In this document: piece by piece, positions 44,057 to 52,753 of the stretch
Numbering within the stretch: position 1 is the first letter of the stretch
How the letters are laid out: each line of letters starts with the position of its first letter
Assembly: GCF_003391115.1 (NCBI RefSeq)
Contig: NZ_QTJP01000001.1
Location: forward strand, 2,874,501 to 2,938,500
Length of the DNA: 64,000 bases
Source: Sphingomonas crusticola
Lineage (GTDB): Bacteria > Pseudomonadota > Alphaproteobacteria > Sphingomonadales > Sphingomonadaceae
Direction of reading: 5' to 3'
Translations under genes and position numbers: made by a program
The notes under the pieces: model-generated
Told to the model about the DNA's origin: nothing
Databases searched by the model: none
The model's input: the letters and a program-made list of their open reading frames with translations, nothing else

Positions 44057-46833
44057 AATTTCGTGCGCACCGTCAGGCCCCATGTACGGGGTTCGCCTAG
44101 GAAAGCACCATAGAGCTGGGTCGAGGACGCGCCGAATGCGGTCACTTGCCCGACGGTGCCGCCACCCTGCAAAGGTTCGCTGAAGGCGATCTGCTTGTAG
44201 TTGCGGTCGAACAGATTTTGCGCCCACAATTCGATCGCCCAACGCGCATCGTCGCGGCTGAGCCCGAGCCGCGCGTTGAAGAGCGCGAAGCCGCCCTGCG
44301 CTTTCTCCACGAACAGGTCGGACCCGGTGTTGATCCCACTCTGGTGGCGGATATCGGCATGGAGAAGCGCCCTGAGCCGTCCACTGACGGCGGGCGTCCA
44401 GCTCGCCGATCCCGTCCAGGTATAGGCCGGCGCGTTCGACAGGCGATGGCCCGGCAGCAGGAAGAGATTGGGCTGGAGTGAATTGTTGCCGGACACCGGA
44501 TCCGGCGAACCGACCAGATCGTGACGGTAGCGCGTGTCGGCATAGGTGAAGCCGGCGTCGAGGCGGACGTCACTCACGGGGTGGGCGCTCGCCTCGATCT
44601 CGACGCCGCGGGAGGCCACCCCGCTGCGCGTCTCGGAACAGGCCGAATTGCCGGCGACGGCGTCGCTGTCGGCATTGCGGAGATCGTCTTTGCAGCCGCG
44701 GATATTGCTGACGAAGAAATTGAGCCCGTTGAAGGTGTTGAGCTGGAAGTCGCGGAACTGCTCGTGGAACAAGGCGACGTTCACCGCGACGGCGCGCCCG
44801 TCATATTTGGCGCCCAATTCCCAGGCGTCGACGCGCTCCGGCTTGAACCCGAGGGAGCCGAAACTGGTGCTGCCCAGCGTCGCCGAATTGAACAGTGCCG
44901 CGCGGTCGAGGTTGAACCCGCCCGCCTTGTAGCCGCGGGCATAGCTTGCATAGGTCAGCATGTTTCCTGCCGGCTTGTAGCTCAGCACGGCGGTCCCCGA
45001 CCATTCGCCCTCGTGGCGGCGCGCGGCAAAGCTGCCATTGGCATTGTTGACCACGCAGGCAAGCCCCGTGAAGGGCGCCAGCACCGAATTGGCGAGGGTT
45101 GCGGCGAGGCCGGCGATCGCCGGATTGAGCCCGCCATTGCCGGCCGGATTGGCCGCCGCAGCCGCCGCCAGTGCGCGCAGGCGGGTGAGGTTGGCCGCAT
45201 AGACCCCGCAGCCGCTGTTCGAAGTCAGATCAGCACCGAGATGCTTGCGATCGTCGGTGTAGCGCGCGCCCAGCGTGACTGAGAGGCTGTCGGTCAGCCC
45301 GACGATATTGTGGGTGAAGAGCGCAAGATTACGGTCGCGCTGGCGGTAATGATCCAGCTCGCCGGTGCCGTTGAGCACCACATTCTGGACCTGGCTGGCG
45401 ACGGCGTTGGCCACTGCCGGCCGCGATCCGACGGGAACGGCAGGCGTTGCCGCCAGCTGCGCGGCTGCGAACGCTTGCGCGAAACCGTTGAGGTCGGCGA
45501 AGCCAAAGGCGGGGAAGGTGGCGAAGTTCGGGCCAGCGGTGCCGATGCGCGCTGCGGCAAACCCCTCGAAGTCGAGCCCGTAGCTCTGATTGTCGGCATA
45601 GGTCAGCCGCTCATGGGCGTAATATGCGCCGACCAGCCAATCGAGCCGGTCGTCGAATGCCTTGCCCTGCAGCCGCACTTCGTGGGTGAAGGTGCGGAAG
45701 CGGGTGAAGCCGCTGCCGTCACTCGACCGCACGAGCAGGTCGAGATTGCCGAAATCAGCGTCCTGGCCCTTGATGAACTTGTTGCCGCGATAGGCGGTGA
45801 TGAAGGTCAGTTGGGCAGTTCCGATATTGCCGTGAAGCTCGGCGGAGACGCCGCCATCGGTCACGTCCTGCCGGAAGCTGCGGCCCGGCGTAAGCGCCAC
45901 CTTGCGGGCGAACGTATCGTCCAGAACCCGGCCCGCGCCAGCGCTCGGCACCGCCGAGAGCGTGCGGCCGAGGATCGCCTCGATCGAGGAGGGGCCATAG
46001 AGCGGCTGGCCGCCTGGCCGACCCGGCGTCGAGCTGGTGACGTCGGCTGCGGGCAGATAGGGGCCGACGCAGCATTCCTCGTTGCGCCTGGAAAAATCGG
46101 CCGAGACGAGCAGCGAGAGACTGTCGGTCGGCTTGTAGAGCAATTTACCGCGGACCAGCCAGCGATCGCGATTCTGCAGGTGGCGGCCGGAGATGACGTC
46201 CTCGATGAAGCCGCGGCGCTTCTGCCAGACACCGTCGAGGCGATAAGCGAGGCTGGATGAAAGCGGCCCGGTCAAGCCTGCACCAAGGCGGCGATAGGCA
46301 TGGTTGCCGACGCTCACCTCGCCATATTCCGACTGAGCGAAGTCGGGGCGGGCAGTGACGATGTTGATCAGCCCGGCGGAAGCGTTGCGGCCGAACAGCG
46401 TGCCCTGCGGCCCGCGCAACACCTCGATGCGCTGAAGCGGGCCGAGCTCGGTCAGCGCCACGCCGACGCGGCTGCGGTAGACGCCATCGACGAAGGTCGC
46501 GACCGAGCTTTCCAGACCAGCATTGTCGCCGACCGTGCCGATGCCACGGATGCGCGCGCCGCCGCCGCCCGCCTCCGACGAAGTCGACGATACCAGCAGC
46601 GATGGAACGAGTTGGTTGAGCTGCCGGATGTCGGTAGCGCCGGTCTCGGCCAGCCGTTTCGCCGTCACGGCGGAGACCGCGATCGGCACATCCGCCAGGA
46701 GACTGGCGCGCCGCGTGGCGGTGACCACCACGTCGCGCGCATCCGGTGCCGCAGTGGGAGCTATCCTTGTCTGTGGCCATGCGGCTGTCGCGCCGGCGAC
46801 GATGGCGAACAAGATCGGGGGTTGCAGACGCAT
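44053..46833 (-). CDS. TonB-dependent outer membrane receptor
   Basis: From the ATG at 46833 the protein has 926 residues, with signal sequence MRLQPPILFAIVAGATAAWP, TonB box region DVVVTATRRASLL, plug motifs IRGIGTVGDNAGLESSVATF and IEVLRGPQGTLFGRNASAG, and a C-terminal barrel ending in WGLTVRTKF. The pattern is that of siderophore or plant-compound type receptors in sphingomonads. An in-frame start at 46941 was rejected as it adds 36 non-signal residues. It lies after the MaoC gene on the same strand (158 bp), and its own promoter cannot be excluded. Confidence 0.92.
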   Translation of the reverse strand: MRLQPPILFAIVAGATAAWPQTRIAPTAAPDARDVVVTATRRASLLADVPIAVSAVTAKRLAETGATDIRQLNQLVPSLLVSSTSSEAGGGGARIRGIGTVGDNAGLESSVATFVDGVYRSRVGVALTELGPLQRIEVLRGPQGTLFGRNASAGLINIVTARPDFAQSEYGEVSVGNHAYRRLGAGLTGPLSSSLAYRLDGVWQKRRGFIEDVISGRHLQNRDRWLVRGKLLYKPTDSLSLLVSADFSRRNEECCVGPYLPAADVTSSTPGRPGGQPLYGPSSIEAILGRTLSAVPSAGAGRVLDDTFARKVALTPGRSFRQDVTDGGVSAELHGNIGTAQLTFITAYRGNKFIKGQDADFGNLDLLVRSSDGSGFTRFRTFTHEVRLQGKAFDDRLDWLVGAYYAHERLTYADNQSYGLDFEGFAAARIGTAGPNFATFPAFGFADLNGFAQAFAAAQLAATPAVPVGSRPAVANAVASQVQNVVLNGTGELDHYRQRDRNLALFTHNIVGLTDSLSVTLGARYTDDRKHLGADLTSNSGCGVYAANLTRLRALAAAAAANPAGNGGLNPAIAGLAATLANSVLAPFTGLACVVNNANGSFAARRHEGEWSGTAVLSYKPAGNMLTYASYARGYKAGGFNLDRAALFNSATLGSTSFGSLGFKPERVDAWELGAKYDGRAVAVNVALFHEQFRDFQLNTFNGLNFFVSNIRGCKDDLRNADSDAVAGNSACSETRSGVASRGVEIEASAHPVSDVRLDAGFTYADTRYRHDLVGSPDPVSGNNSLQPNLFLLPGHRLSNAPAYTWTGSASWTPAVSGRLRALLHADIRHQSGINTGSDLFVEKAQGGFALFNARLGLSRDDARWAIELWAQNLFDRNYKQIAFSEPLQGGGTVGQVTAFGASSTQLYGAFLGEPRTWGLTVRTKF

Positions 46834-46945
46834 CTTAAGTCCCAAGTAATTGCATCCCCACCCTCCCCCGGGGACGATGGGGCGCCCCCACGGCGGCCGT
46901 TGTCGCGAAGGATCTTCTCCCAGCGGAGCTTCGGAACACACATTG

Positions 46946-46961
46946 ATGCTCTTACGAGCAT
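46946..46961. promoter_or_regulatory. short perfect inverted repeat between MaoC and receptor genes
   Basis: ATGCTC-N4-GAGCAT lies between the MaoC stop (46992, minus) and the receptor start (46833). It may be a weak terminator stem for the MaoC operon or an operator of the receptor gene. No LacI-like site was found here. Confidence 0.35.
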
Positions 46962-46991
46962 GGCATCATGGCCGAGATTGAGCTGCCGCCT

Positions 46992-47456
46992 TCAGCCGCT
47001 GGCAAGATAGCTGAGCTTGAGCCATTCCACCGCGAGCGCAGGCTTGGGCTCTCCTTCGATCTCCATGATCACGGCCCAGCGTGTCACTACTTGATCGATC
47101 CCGCGCGAATTCACCTCGAGGAGCGTGAACACACCTCGCACACGCGCGCCCGATTTCACTGGCGTGATGAAACGCAGCCGGTCGAGCCCGTAATTCAGCG
47201 ACATGTCGGACCCGGCCAATGCCGGCACGACATCCTCGGCCATGCGCGACAACATCGACATTGTCAGGAAGCCATGCGCGATCGTGCTCCCGAGCGGGGT
47301 CTGTGCAGCCCGTTCGAGGTCGACATGAATGAATTCGTGATCTTCGGTGAGATCGGCAAACCCGTCTATCCGCTGCTGATCAAGCGTGAGCCACGCTGAT
47401 TGCCCGATCACCTGCCCAATGCGCGCCTGCAGATCTTGCAAGGTGACAGCGGTCAT
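46992..47456 (-). CDS. MaoC-family enoyl-CoA hydratase
   Basis: The 154-residue protein has a hotdog-fold hydratase pattern: FADLTEDHEFIHVD and GSTIAHGFLTMSMLSRM, in which the aspartate and histidine of the hydratase 2 motif (D-x(4)-H) are present. It hydrates an enoyl-CoA. It follows the SDR and FAH genes in one minus-strand operon, consistent with side-chain degradation. Confidence 0.9.
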   Translation of the reverse strand: MTAVTLQDLQARIGQVIGQSAWLTLDQQRIDGFADLTEDHEFIHVDLERAAQTPLGSTIAHGFLTMSMLSRMAEDVVPALAGSDMSLNYGLDRLRFITPVKSGARVRGVFTLLEVNSRGIDQVVTRWAVIMEIEGEPKPALAVEWLKLSYLASG

Positions 47457-47489
47457 CGGAAGCTTCGCCGGTTGGTCATTTTCCGCATC

Positions 47490-48269
47490 CTAAATCAGCC
47501 CTTCATAGGAACCGCCGTCGAGTTGAAGATTCTGACCCGAGATGAAGCTGGCCTGTGCGCTGCACAGGAAAGCGCAGGCCGCGCCAAATTCGGCCGGACG
47601 ACCCAGCCGCTTGGCGGAGATATTTGCCGCCATCTGCTCGCGCGCCTCGTCGCGTGTAATTCCCTGCTCGCGGATCATTCGCTGCGCCATGAATTCCTGG
47701 CGCGGCGTGTCCATGCGTTCGGGCAGCAGGTTGTTGATCGTGACATTGTCCGCGGCAGCTTCATGCGAGATCGACTTGCAGACCGCGGTCAGACCCGCCC
47801 GGCCCGCGCTCGATAATCCCATGATCGGGTGCGGCGCCTTCACCATCGCGGACGTGATGTTGATGATGCGTCCGAATTTGCGGGCGCGCATGTGCGGCAG
47901 GAGTTCGCGAATGATCAGGATCGGCGCGAGCAGGCTCGCCTCGAGGGCGGAAATCCACACGTCGCGGTCCCAATCGCCAATGCGCCCCGGCGGTGGGCCG
48001 GCATTGTTGGTCACGAGGATATCGGCATCGGGGCAGGCACCAACCAAGGCGCCACGCCCTTCGTCCGTCATCAGATCGGCGACGATGATCGCGACGTCAC
48101 CGCCGGTGCGTTCGCGCAAATCGCCGGCCGCGCGCTCCAGTTTCGCCGCATCACGTCCATTGATGGTCACGCCGCAACCCTCGGCGAGGAGCGCTTCGGC
48201 ACATGCGAAGCCGAGGCCTTGTGACGATGCGCAGACGAGCGCCTTTTTGCCCTTTATGCCGAGATCCAT
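47490..48269 (-). CDS. SDR-family oxidoreductase with altered active site
   Basis: The 259-residue protein has the Rossmann motif CASSQGLGFACAEALL, NNAGPPPG, RIINITSAM and a C-terminal ISGQNLQLDGGSYEG. Where classical SDRs have YxxxK, this one reads LSSAGRAGL, so both the tyrosine and the lysine are missing. This is typical of a divergent SDR subgroup and may mean a different catalysis. It sits between MaoC and FAH genes. Confidence 0.88.
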   Translation of the reverse strand: MDLGIKGKKALVCASSQGLGFACAEALLAEGCGVTINGRDAAKLERAAGDLRERTGGDVAIIVADLMTDEGRGALVGACPDADILVTNNAGPPPGRIGDWDRDVWISALEASLLAPILIIRELLPHMRARKFGRIINITSAMVKAPHPIMGLSSAGRAGLTAVCKSISHEAAADNVTINNLLPERMDTPRQEFMAQRMIREQGITRDEAREQMAANISAKRLGRPAEFGAACAFLCSAQASFISGQNLQLDGGSYEGLI

Positions 48270-48289
48270 ATCTGGTCCTTTCCGGTGCG

Positions 48290-49114
48290 TCAGGCGTTCC
48301 AGCCCACCATCTGGTTGCGCAATATGCCCAGCGTCTCGATCTCGACTTCCACGACATCGCCCACCTTCAGCGCTTCGCGCGGCTCGCGTGAGAAGCCGAC
48401 GCCGGCCGGCGTCCCGGTTGCGATCACATCACCGGGATGGAGCGTCAGCGCCTCGCTCAGATAAGCGACAATTTCGGCAACAGAGCGGATCATCGCGGAG
48501 GTACTGCTCTGCTGCACAAGCCGGCCATTCACCCGTGTGGTCAGGTCGAGCCCGGCGACCGGATCACCGGCCTCGTCGCGGGTGACGAGCGTCCCAAGCG
48601 GCCCGGTCGCATCTGAATTCTTGCCCAAGGTCCATTGTGGCGAATGAAGCTGATAGGTGCGTGCGCTGATATCGTTGAAGCATGCATATCCCAGCACCGC
48701 GTCCAGCGCCCGCTCGGGCGTCACGCGGGCGGCGGAGCGGCCGATCACCGCGGCAAGTTCTCCTTCCCAATCCATCCAGTCCTCAACCGCTGGAACAGGC
48801 GTGCCGTGGGCGGCAAGCGAAGCGGGCCAGCGGCCGATTACCGCAGGCCGCTCGGGAACCGCCATCGCCGCCTCTTCGGCATGCGCCTTATAATTGAGCC
48901 CGATGCACACGACGCGCGCGCTCGGCGGCGCGAGTGGGAGCAGCGTCAGATCCAGCGTCTTGAGCGGGAAATCGGTAACGGAGCGCGCGCGCTCCACCCA
49001 CCCGTCAACATCGCCCCAGAATTCGCCGCGCGAGGCAAGCTCGGCGCAGCCGTTATCCCGATCGAGCACCCCGACTTGGGCCTCATTGCCGCGCTGATAG
49101 GCGATAAGCCGCAT
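48290..49114 (-). CDS. fumarylacetoacetate hydrolase-family protein
   Basis: The 274-residue protein has VVCIGLNYKAHAEEAAMAVP, the FAH domain with WMDWEGELAAVIGRSA, ARTYQLHSPQWTLGKNSDATGPLG and HPGDVIATGTPAGVG. Members hydrolyse C-C bonds in 1,3-diketo acids or decarboxylate/hydrate keto-acids in aromatic pathways. It is the first gene of the FAH-SDR-MaoC operon; a LacI-like site lies 47 bp upstream. Confidence 0.92.
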   Translation of the reverse strand: MRLIAYQRGNEAQVGVLDRDNGCAELASRGEFWGDVDGWVERARSVTDFPLKTLDLTLLPLAPPSARVVCIGLNYKAHAEEAAMAVPERPAVIGRWPASLAAHGTPVPAVEDWMDWEGELAAVIGRSAARVTPERALDAVLGYACFNDISARTYQLHSPQWTLGKNSDATGPLGTLVTRDEAGDPVAGLDLTTRVNGRLVQQSSTSAMIRSVAEIVAYLSEALTLHPGDVIATGTPAGVGFSREPREALKVGDVVEVEIETLGILRNQMVGWNA

Positions 49115-49160
49115 TCAATCTCTCCCTTTGCTCCCGCCTTCAAGCAGAACCAAAAACTTT

Positions 49161-49176
49161 CTGCAAACGTATTCTG
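49161..49176. promoter_or_regulatory. candidate LacI operator, site A (FAH operon)
   Basis: CTGCAAACGTATTCTG has a perfect left half of the shared palindrome CTGCAAACGTTTGCAG; the right half is degenerate (13 of 16 overall). It lies 47-62 bp upstream of the FAH start. Confidence 0.5.
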
Positions 49177-49227
49177 CTTTTCGACTTGTTGCGGCGAAAT
49201 TGGCGAACGCTGCCGAGTAGGTAGTGC

Positions 49228-49243
49228 GTGCAAACGGCTGCAG
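49228..49243. promoter_or_regulatory. candidate LacI operator, site B (lacI gene)
   Basis: GTGCAAACGGCTGCAG matches 13 of 16 positions of CTGCAAACGTTTGCAG. It sits in the divergent region between the FAH operon and the LacI gene, about 105 bp before the chosen LacI start, and suggests autoregulation. Confidence 0.6.
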
Positions 49244-49348
49244 AATTGAGCTGTTGGAACTCGCTCGGGTCCAGTTTAAGACAAGGTTTGCAAGCAGGCC
49301 GACAGCCGCGGGGGATTGGTGAGCGAGAACGAGCCGGGACGTAAAGCG

Positions 49349-50359
49349 ATGGCCACCATCAAGGACGTCGCGAACGCCCTGGGAATCGCTTACTCTACGG
49401 TTTCACGGGCGCTGAACGATCATCCTCACACCAGTGAGGCGATGAAGAAGCGTGTGCGCGACGCAGCCATAGCGATGGGCTATGTTCCCAATACCGCTGC
49501 GCGCCTGATGCGCGGATCACCGGGCATGCAGATCGGCCTGATCGTGCCCGATATCCAGAATTACTCGCTGTTCGCCACGTGCGCGAAGGTGCTCGCTGAT
49601 CATTGCAGCAAGCTTGGTTATCAGCTCGTCCTCTCCATCTCGGACGACAACCCCGAAACCGAATTGCGTCATGTCCAGGCCATGCGCGAAGCGCAGGTCG
49701 CCGGCCTCGTCATAGCAGCAAGCGCCGGCACCTTGCCGGAAACCAAGCGGCTGCTGGCGGCCGTCCCGGCAGTGCAGCTCGCGCTGCGCAATAACGACCT
49801 CAATATTCCGTCCGTGACGACCGAGGACCATGAAGGTTTCCACAGCGCGGCGCGCTATCTTATCCAGCTCGGCCACCGCCGGATTGCCTTCCTCGGCGGG
49901 CCCGGCGCGCTGACCACGTCCGCTAACCGCGTCGCCGGCGTGAAAGCTGCGATGGTGGAGGAGGCAATCCCGATCGATGAAAGCTTGCTGGTAAGCGTAC
50001 CGTTGCGCGCCGATGCGGCCCGCACGGCCACGAGTGCGCTATTACAGCTGCGCCAGCCGCCGACGGCTATCATCGCGGGCAACTCGGTGCTCGCGGTGGG
50101 AGCGCTCGACGCCATCTCCAGAGCGGGCGCTAAAGTGCCCAAGGCGCTTTCGTTCATTGGGTGTGGCGATGGCGATCTGTTCCGGTTGTGGGGCCCGGGC
50201 GTAACCACCCTAAACGCACCGCTCGAGTGGGTGAGCGAAACCGCCTTCTCGCTACTCCAGGCCCAGATCGCCGACCCGCTGAACAAGGCCGATGGCAAGA
50301 CCCGGCTGGCCATGGGGTATGATCTGATCCTCCGGGGCACCACCGCTCCCGCCTCTTGA
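49349..50359 (+). CDS. LacI-family transcriptional regulator of the catabolic cluster
   Basis: From the ATG at 49349 the protein has 336 residues. MATIKDVANALGIAYSTVSR is the LacI helix-turn-helix, followed by RVRDAAIAMGYVPNTAARLM, the hinge region, and a periplasmic-binding-like sensor domain (IGLIVPDIQNYSLF onward, with HRRIAFLGGP and FIGCGDGD). Two in-frame upstream starts (TTG 49316, GTG 49319) are possible, but HTH proteins usually start close to the motif. Five similar palindromes at the heads of surrounding units are its probable binding sites. Confidence 0.9.
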   Translation: MATIKDVANALGIAYSTVSRALNDHPHTSEAMKKRVRDAAIAMGYVPNTAARLMRGSPGMQIGLIVPDIQNYSLFATCAKVLADHCSKLGYQLVLSISDDNPETELRHVQAMREAQVAGLVIAASAGTLPETKRLLAAVPAVQLALRNNDLNIPSVTTEDHEGFHSAARYLIQLGHRRIAFLGGPGALTTSANRVAGVKAAMVEEAIPIDESLLVSVPLRADAARTATSALLQLRQPPTAIIAGNSVLAVGALDAISRAGAKVPKALSFIGCGDGDLFRLWGPGVTTLNAPLEWVSETAFSLLQAQIADPLNKADGKTRLAMGYDLILRGTTAPAS

Positions 50360-50418
50360 GGCCCGCCGGGCGCTTTCCCGGCCGCTGGCCGCTCCCCTAA
50401 AAAAACTAGACCGCCCCG

Positions 50419-50465
50419 TTTACATCATCGCGGCGCTTCTATAATGCTTCGACAAACGTTTGCAG
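50419..50465 (+). promoter_or_regulatory. promoter and LacI operator (site C) of the main catabolic operon
   Basis: A candidate -35 TTTACA at 50419-50424 and a perfect -10 TATAAT at 50440-50445 (spacer 15) are followed after four bases by CGACAAACGTTTGCAG at 50450-50465, which matches 14 of 16 positions of the palindrome CTGCAAACGTTTGCAG. The operator overlaps the expected transcription start, the classic position for repression. The first gene starts at 50491. Confidence 0.75.
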
Positions 50466-50490
50466 TTCGCTGCGTGAAATCGGGGCTTTC

Positions 50491-51135
50491 ATGCGAATTT
50501 CGCTCACCTTTGACAACGGTCCTACCCCGCAAATCACGCCTGCGGTTCTGGATACGCTTGCTCGAAGAGGCGTGCGCGCGACCTTTTTCCTGGTCGGCAG
50601 CAATCTCGCTGGTCGTGAAGCGCGCAGCATCGCCGAGCGCGCCCACGATGAGGGGCATCAGCTCGGCAATCACTCCTACACGCACACCACGCCGCTCGGG
50701 CTGATGCCCGACCCCCTCGACGCGGTGGCAGAAGTCATCCGGGCGGAAGGCGCGCTCGGATGCCTGGCCGGCGACCAGCGATTGTTCCGGCCGTTCGGCC
50801 GCGCGACCATCGGCCACCACCTGCTCAATCGGCAGGTGTGGGAATATCTCGAGCGGCATAATTATACCTGCGTGGTCTGGAACGTCATCTGCCGCGAATG
50901 GGAGCGGCCGGATGCGTGGATGGCGCCGGCGCTTGAGCTGTGCCGGCAACATGAATGGGCCGTGCCGGTGCTGCATGATCTGCCGACCGGCGCCATGCAG
51001 CAGCTCGACACATTTCTGGGCATGCTGATTGATGAAGGGGTCACCTTCTCGCAGGATTTTCCGGTGGATTGCACGCCGATCCGGGCGGGTCGCGCCACGC
51101 GTCCGGTGGCCGACCTGGTGCCAATCGATGCATGA
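50491..51135 (+). CDS. polysaccharide deacetylase (NodB)-fold hydrolase
   Basis: The 214-residue protein has the NodB motif region LTFDNGPTP near the N-terminus and GHQLGNHSYTH at about 50-60, followed by RPFGR. The usual TFDDG reads TFDNG, so the second aspartate, normally a metal ligand, is asparagine. In this catabolic operon it may hydrolyse a C-N bond in a small substrate (allantoinase and cyclic-imidase relatives have this fold) rather than act on a polysaccharide. No signal peptide is present, so it is cytosolic. It is the first gene of the operon after site C. Confidence 0.82.
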   Translation: MRISLTFDNGPTPQITPAVLDTLARRGVRATFFLVGSNLAGREARSIAERAHDEGHQLGNHSYTHTTPLGLMPDPLDAVAEVIRAEGALGCLAGDQRLFRPFGRATIGHHLLNRQVWEYLERHNYTCVVWNVICREWERPDAWMAPALELCRQHEWAVPVLHDLPTGAMQQLDTFLGMLIDEGVTFSQDFPVDCTPIRAGRATRPVADLVPIDA

Positions 51136-51189
51136 CCGGTGCCGCCGCCGGCATCGCTGCCACGCGCCTCGCGCGAATGGCGGTTAGCC

Positions 51190-52347
51190 ATGTATCCACT
51201 CGCCGAAGGCCTCTTCGCCGCGGAAAATTGCTGGTATGTCGCGGCCTGGTCGAATGAGATCACACGCGCACCGATGGAGCGCTGGTTCCTAGATCGACCG
51301 GTCGTTCTGTATCGCGATGCGAAAGGGAGCCCGGTCGCGCTGTCCGGCCACTGTCCCCACCGCCACTTCCCGCTCGCGCGCGGCATCGTCGAAGGCGACA
51401 ATATTCGTTGCGGTTATCACGGACAGACATTCGCCCCGGACGGCACATGCGTGAGCGTCCCCGGGCAGAAAACAGTGCCTGCTGCCTGCCATATCAATCG
51501 CTATCCGGTCGCGGAGCGCTGGCAGTGGGTCTGGATCTGGATGGGGGATCCGGAACTGGCCGACGCGAGCCTGATCCCTGACCACATGCTGCTCGGGCTG
51601 GGCGATCCTCAGAGCGAGATGGTTTGCGGCATTCACCACCTCGTACGCTGCCGGTACATGGCGTTGCACGACAATCTCGCTGACCTGACCCATCTCAGTT
51701 TTCTGCACCAAAGCAGCATCGGATCGGACGATATCGGATCCGCCGAAGAAGTGAGGCATCGCGGCGCCGACTGGATCGGCAGTCACCGCACCCTTAAGCG
51801 CCAACCTTGCCCGCCCTTTTTTGGTGACATGTTGGGCTATGACGGGCGGGTCGACCGTGCGTTCGGCCTGACACTGATCTGTCCTTCGTTGCACGTGGGC
51901 TATGATCGCTTCGACCGCACCGCGGCGCCGGGCGCGCCCGACACCGAGCGCCATCTCGCGACATTCCGTATCTATCACGCGATCACCCCAGCCACGCGCA
52001 ACACGACCCATTATTTCTTCGCCAGCGGACGCGACTTCGCCTTGGGAAATGCCGATTTCTCGGCAGCGCTCAGGCAGGCTGGGCAGGCGGTCCTGGCTGA
52101 AGACATCATCGCAGTCGAGGCGCTCGAGCAGATGGTCGCAGCGCTGCCGGCGGAACCGCAGGACTACCACGTCCAGACCGACACGACCGCTCTGTTCGCG
52201 CGCCGCATCTTCGAGGATTTCATAAGGCACGATCGCGCTGCGGCACCGCATCGGCAGAGCGCGACCCGCGACGGGCTCGTGCAGCTGTTCGCCGACCCCA
52301 GCAGGGATCGCGCCGAACTGCCGGAACCAACCACCTCCTTGCCATGA
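51190..52347 (+). CDS. Rieske oxygenase (ring-hydroxylating/demethylating)
   Basis: From the ATG at 51190 the protein has 385 residues. The Rieske 2Fe-2S site is C55-x-H57 and C74-x2-H77, and the mononuclear iron site is visible as N162, D165, H168, H173 in DNLADLTHLSFLH. This is the vanillate O-demethylase/phthalate-type class, which adds oxygen or removes methyl groups from aromatic rings. No reductase or ferredoxin is encoded in the cluster, so electrons must come from elsewhere. An upstream in-frame start at 51139 was rejected. Confidence 0.92.
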   Translation: MYPLAEGLFAAENCWYVAAWSNEITRAPMERWFLDRPVVLYRDAKGSPVALSGHCPHRHFPLARGIVEGDNIRCGYHGQTFAPDGTCVSVPGQKTVPAACHINRYPVAERWQWVWIWMGDPELADASLIPDHMLLGLGDPQSEMVCGIHHLVRCRYMALHDNLADLTHLSFLHQSSIGSDDIGSAEEVRHRGADWIGSHRTLKRQPCPPFFGDMLGYDGRVDRAFGLTLICPSLHVGYDRFDRTAAPGAPDTERHLATFRIYHAITPATRNTTHYFFASGRDFALGNADFSAALRQAGQAVLAEDIIAVEALEQMVAALPAEPQDYHVQTDTTALFARRIFEDFIRHDRAAAPHRQSATRDGLVQLFADPSRDRAELPEPTTSLP

Positions 52348-52363
52348 CCGGGGAACGAGACGC

Positions 52364-52753
52364 ATGACCGATCTGACTGGCGCGGCCGAGCCGCCCGGCG
52401 CGACCTACCTTAAATGGCTGACCGAGGGCGAGCTGCGGCTGCAATGGTGCACGTCGTGCGATCGCCAGATCTTTTATCCGCGCACGCTTTGCCCGCATTG
52501 CGGTGACATCTCGCTGGAATGGCGCCGCGCGAGCGGTGCCGGGCGGGTCTATTCGACCACCACCGTTCGCCAGCGACCGGATCGCGGCGGCGACTATAAC
52601 GTAGCGATCGTCGAACTGACCGAGGGCGCGCGCATGTTGTCGCGGGTGGAAGGGGTGCCTCCGGCGGATGTCCACATTGGCATGGCTGTCGATGCCGCGA
52701 TCATCCGCGAGAATGACGTGCCGCTCATCATCTTCAAGGCGGCCGAACTATGA
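52364..52753 (+). CDS. DUF35 OB-fold/zinc-ribbon protein
   Basis: The 129-residue protein has a zinc ribbon with C29-x2-C32 and C43-x2-C46, followed by an OB-fold (GRVYSTTTV, VAIVELTEGARMLSRV, VHIGMAVDAA). DUF35 proteins form complexes with thiolase-like enzymes, as here: the stop overlaps the thiolase start by four bases. They bind acyl-CoA and shape the active site, for instance in sterol side-chain aldolases. Confidence 0.9.
   Translation: MTDLTGAAEPPGATYLKWLTEGELRLQWCTSCDRQIFYPRTLCPHCGDISLEWRRASGAGRVYSTTTVRQRPDRGGDYNVAIVELTEGARMLSRVEGVPPADVHIGMAVDAAIIRENDVPLIIFKAAEL

Noticed and set aside
49278-49293. Additional LacI-like site before the lacI gene
   Set aside because: Only one half (GTTTGCA) fits; the left half matches poorly, so it was not counted as an operator.
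50371-50410. Terminator after the LacI gene
   Set aside because: GC-rich hairpin-like sequence is followed by an A-run rather than a T-run on this strand, so it does not fit a plus-strand terminator.
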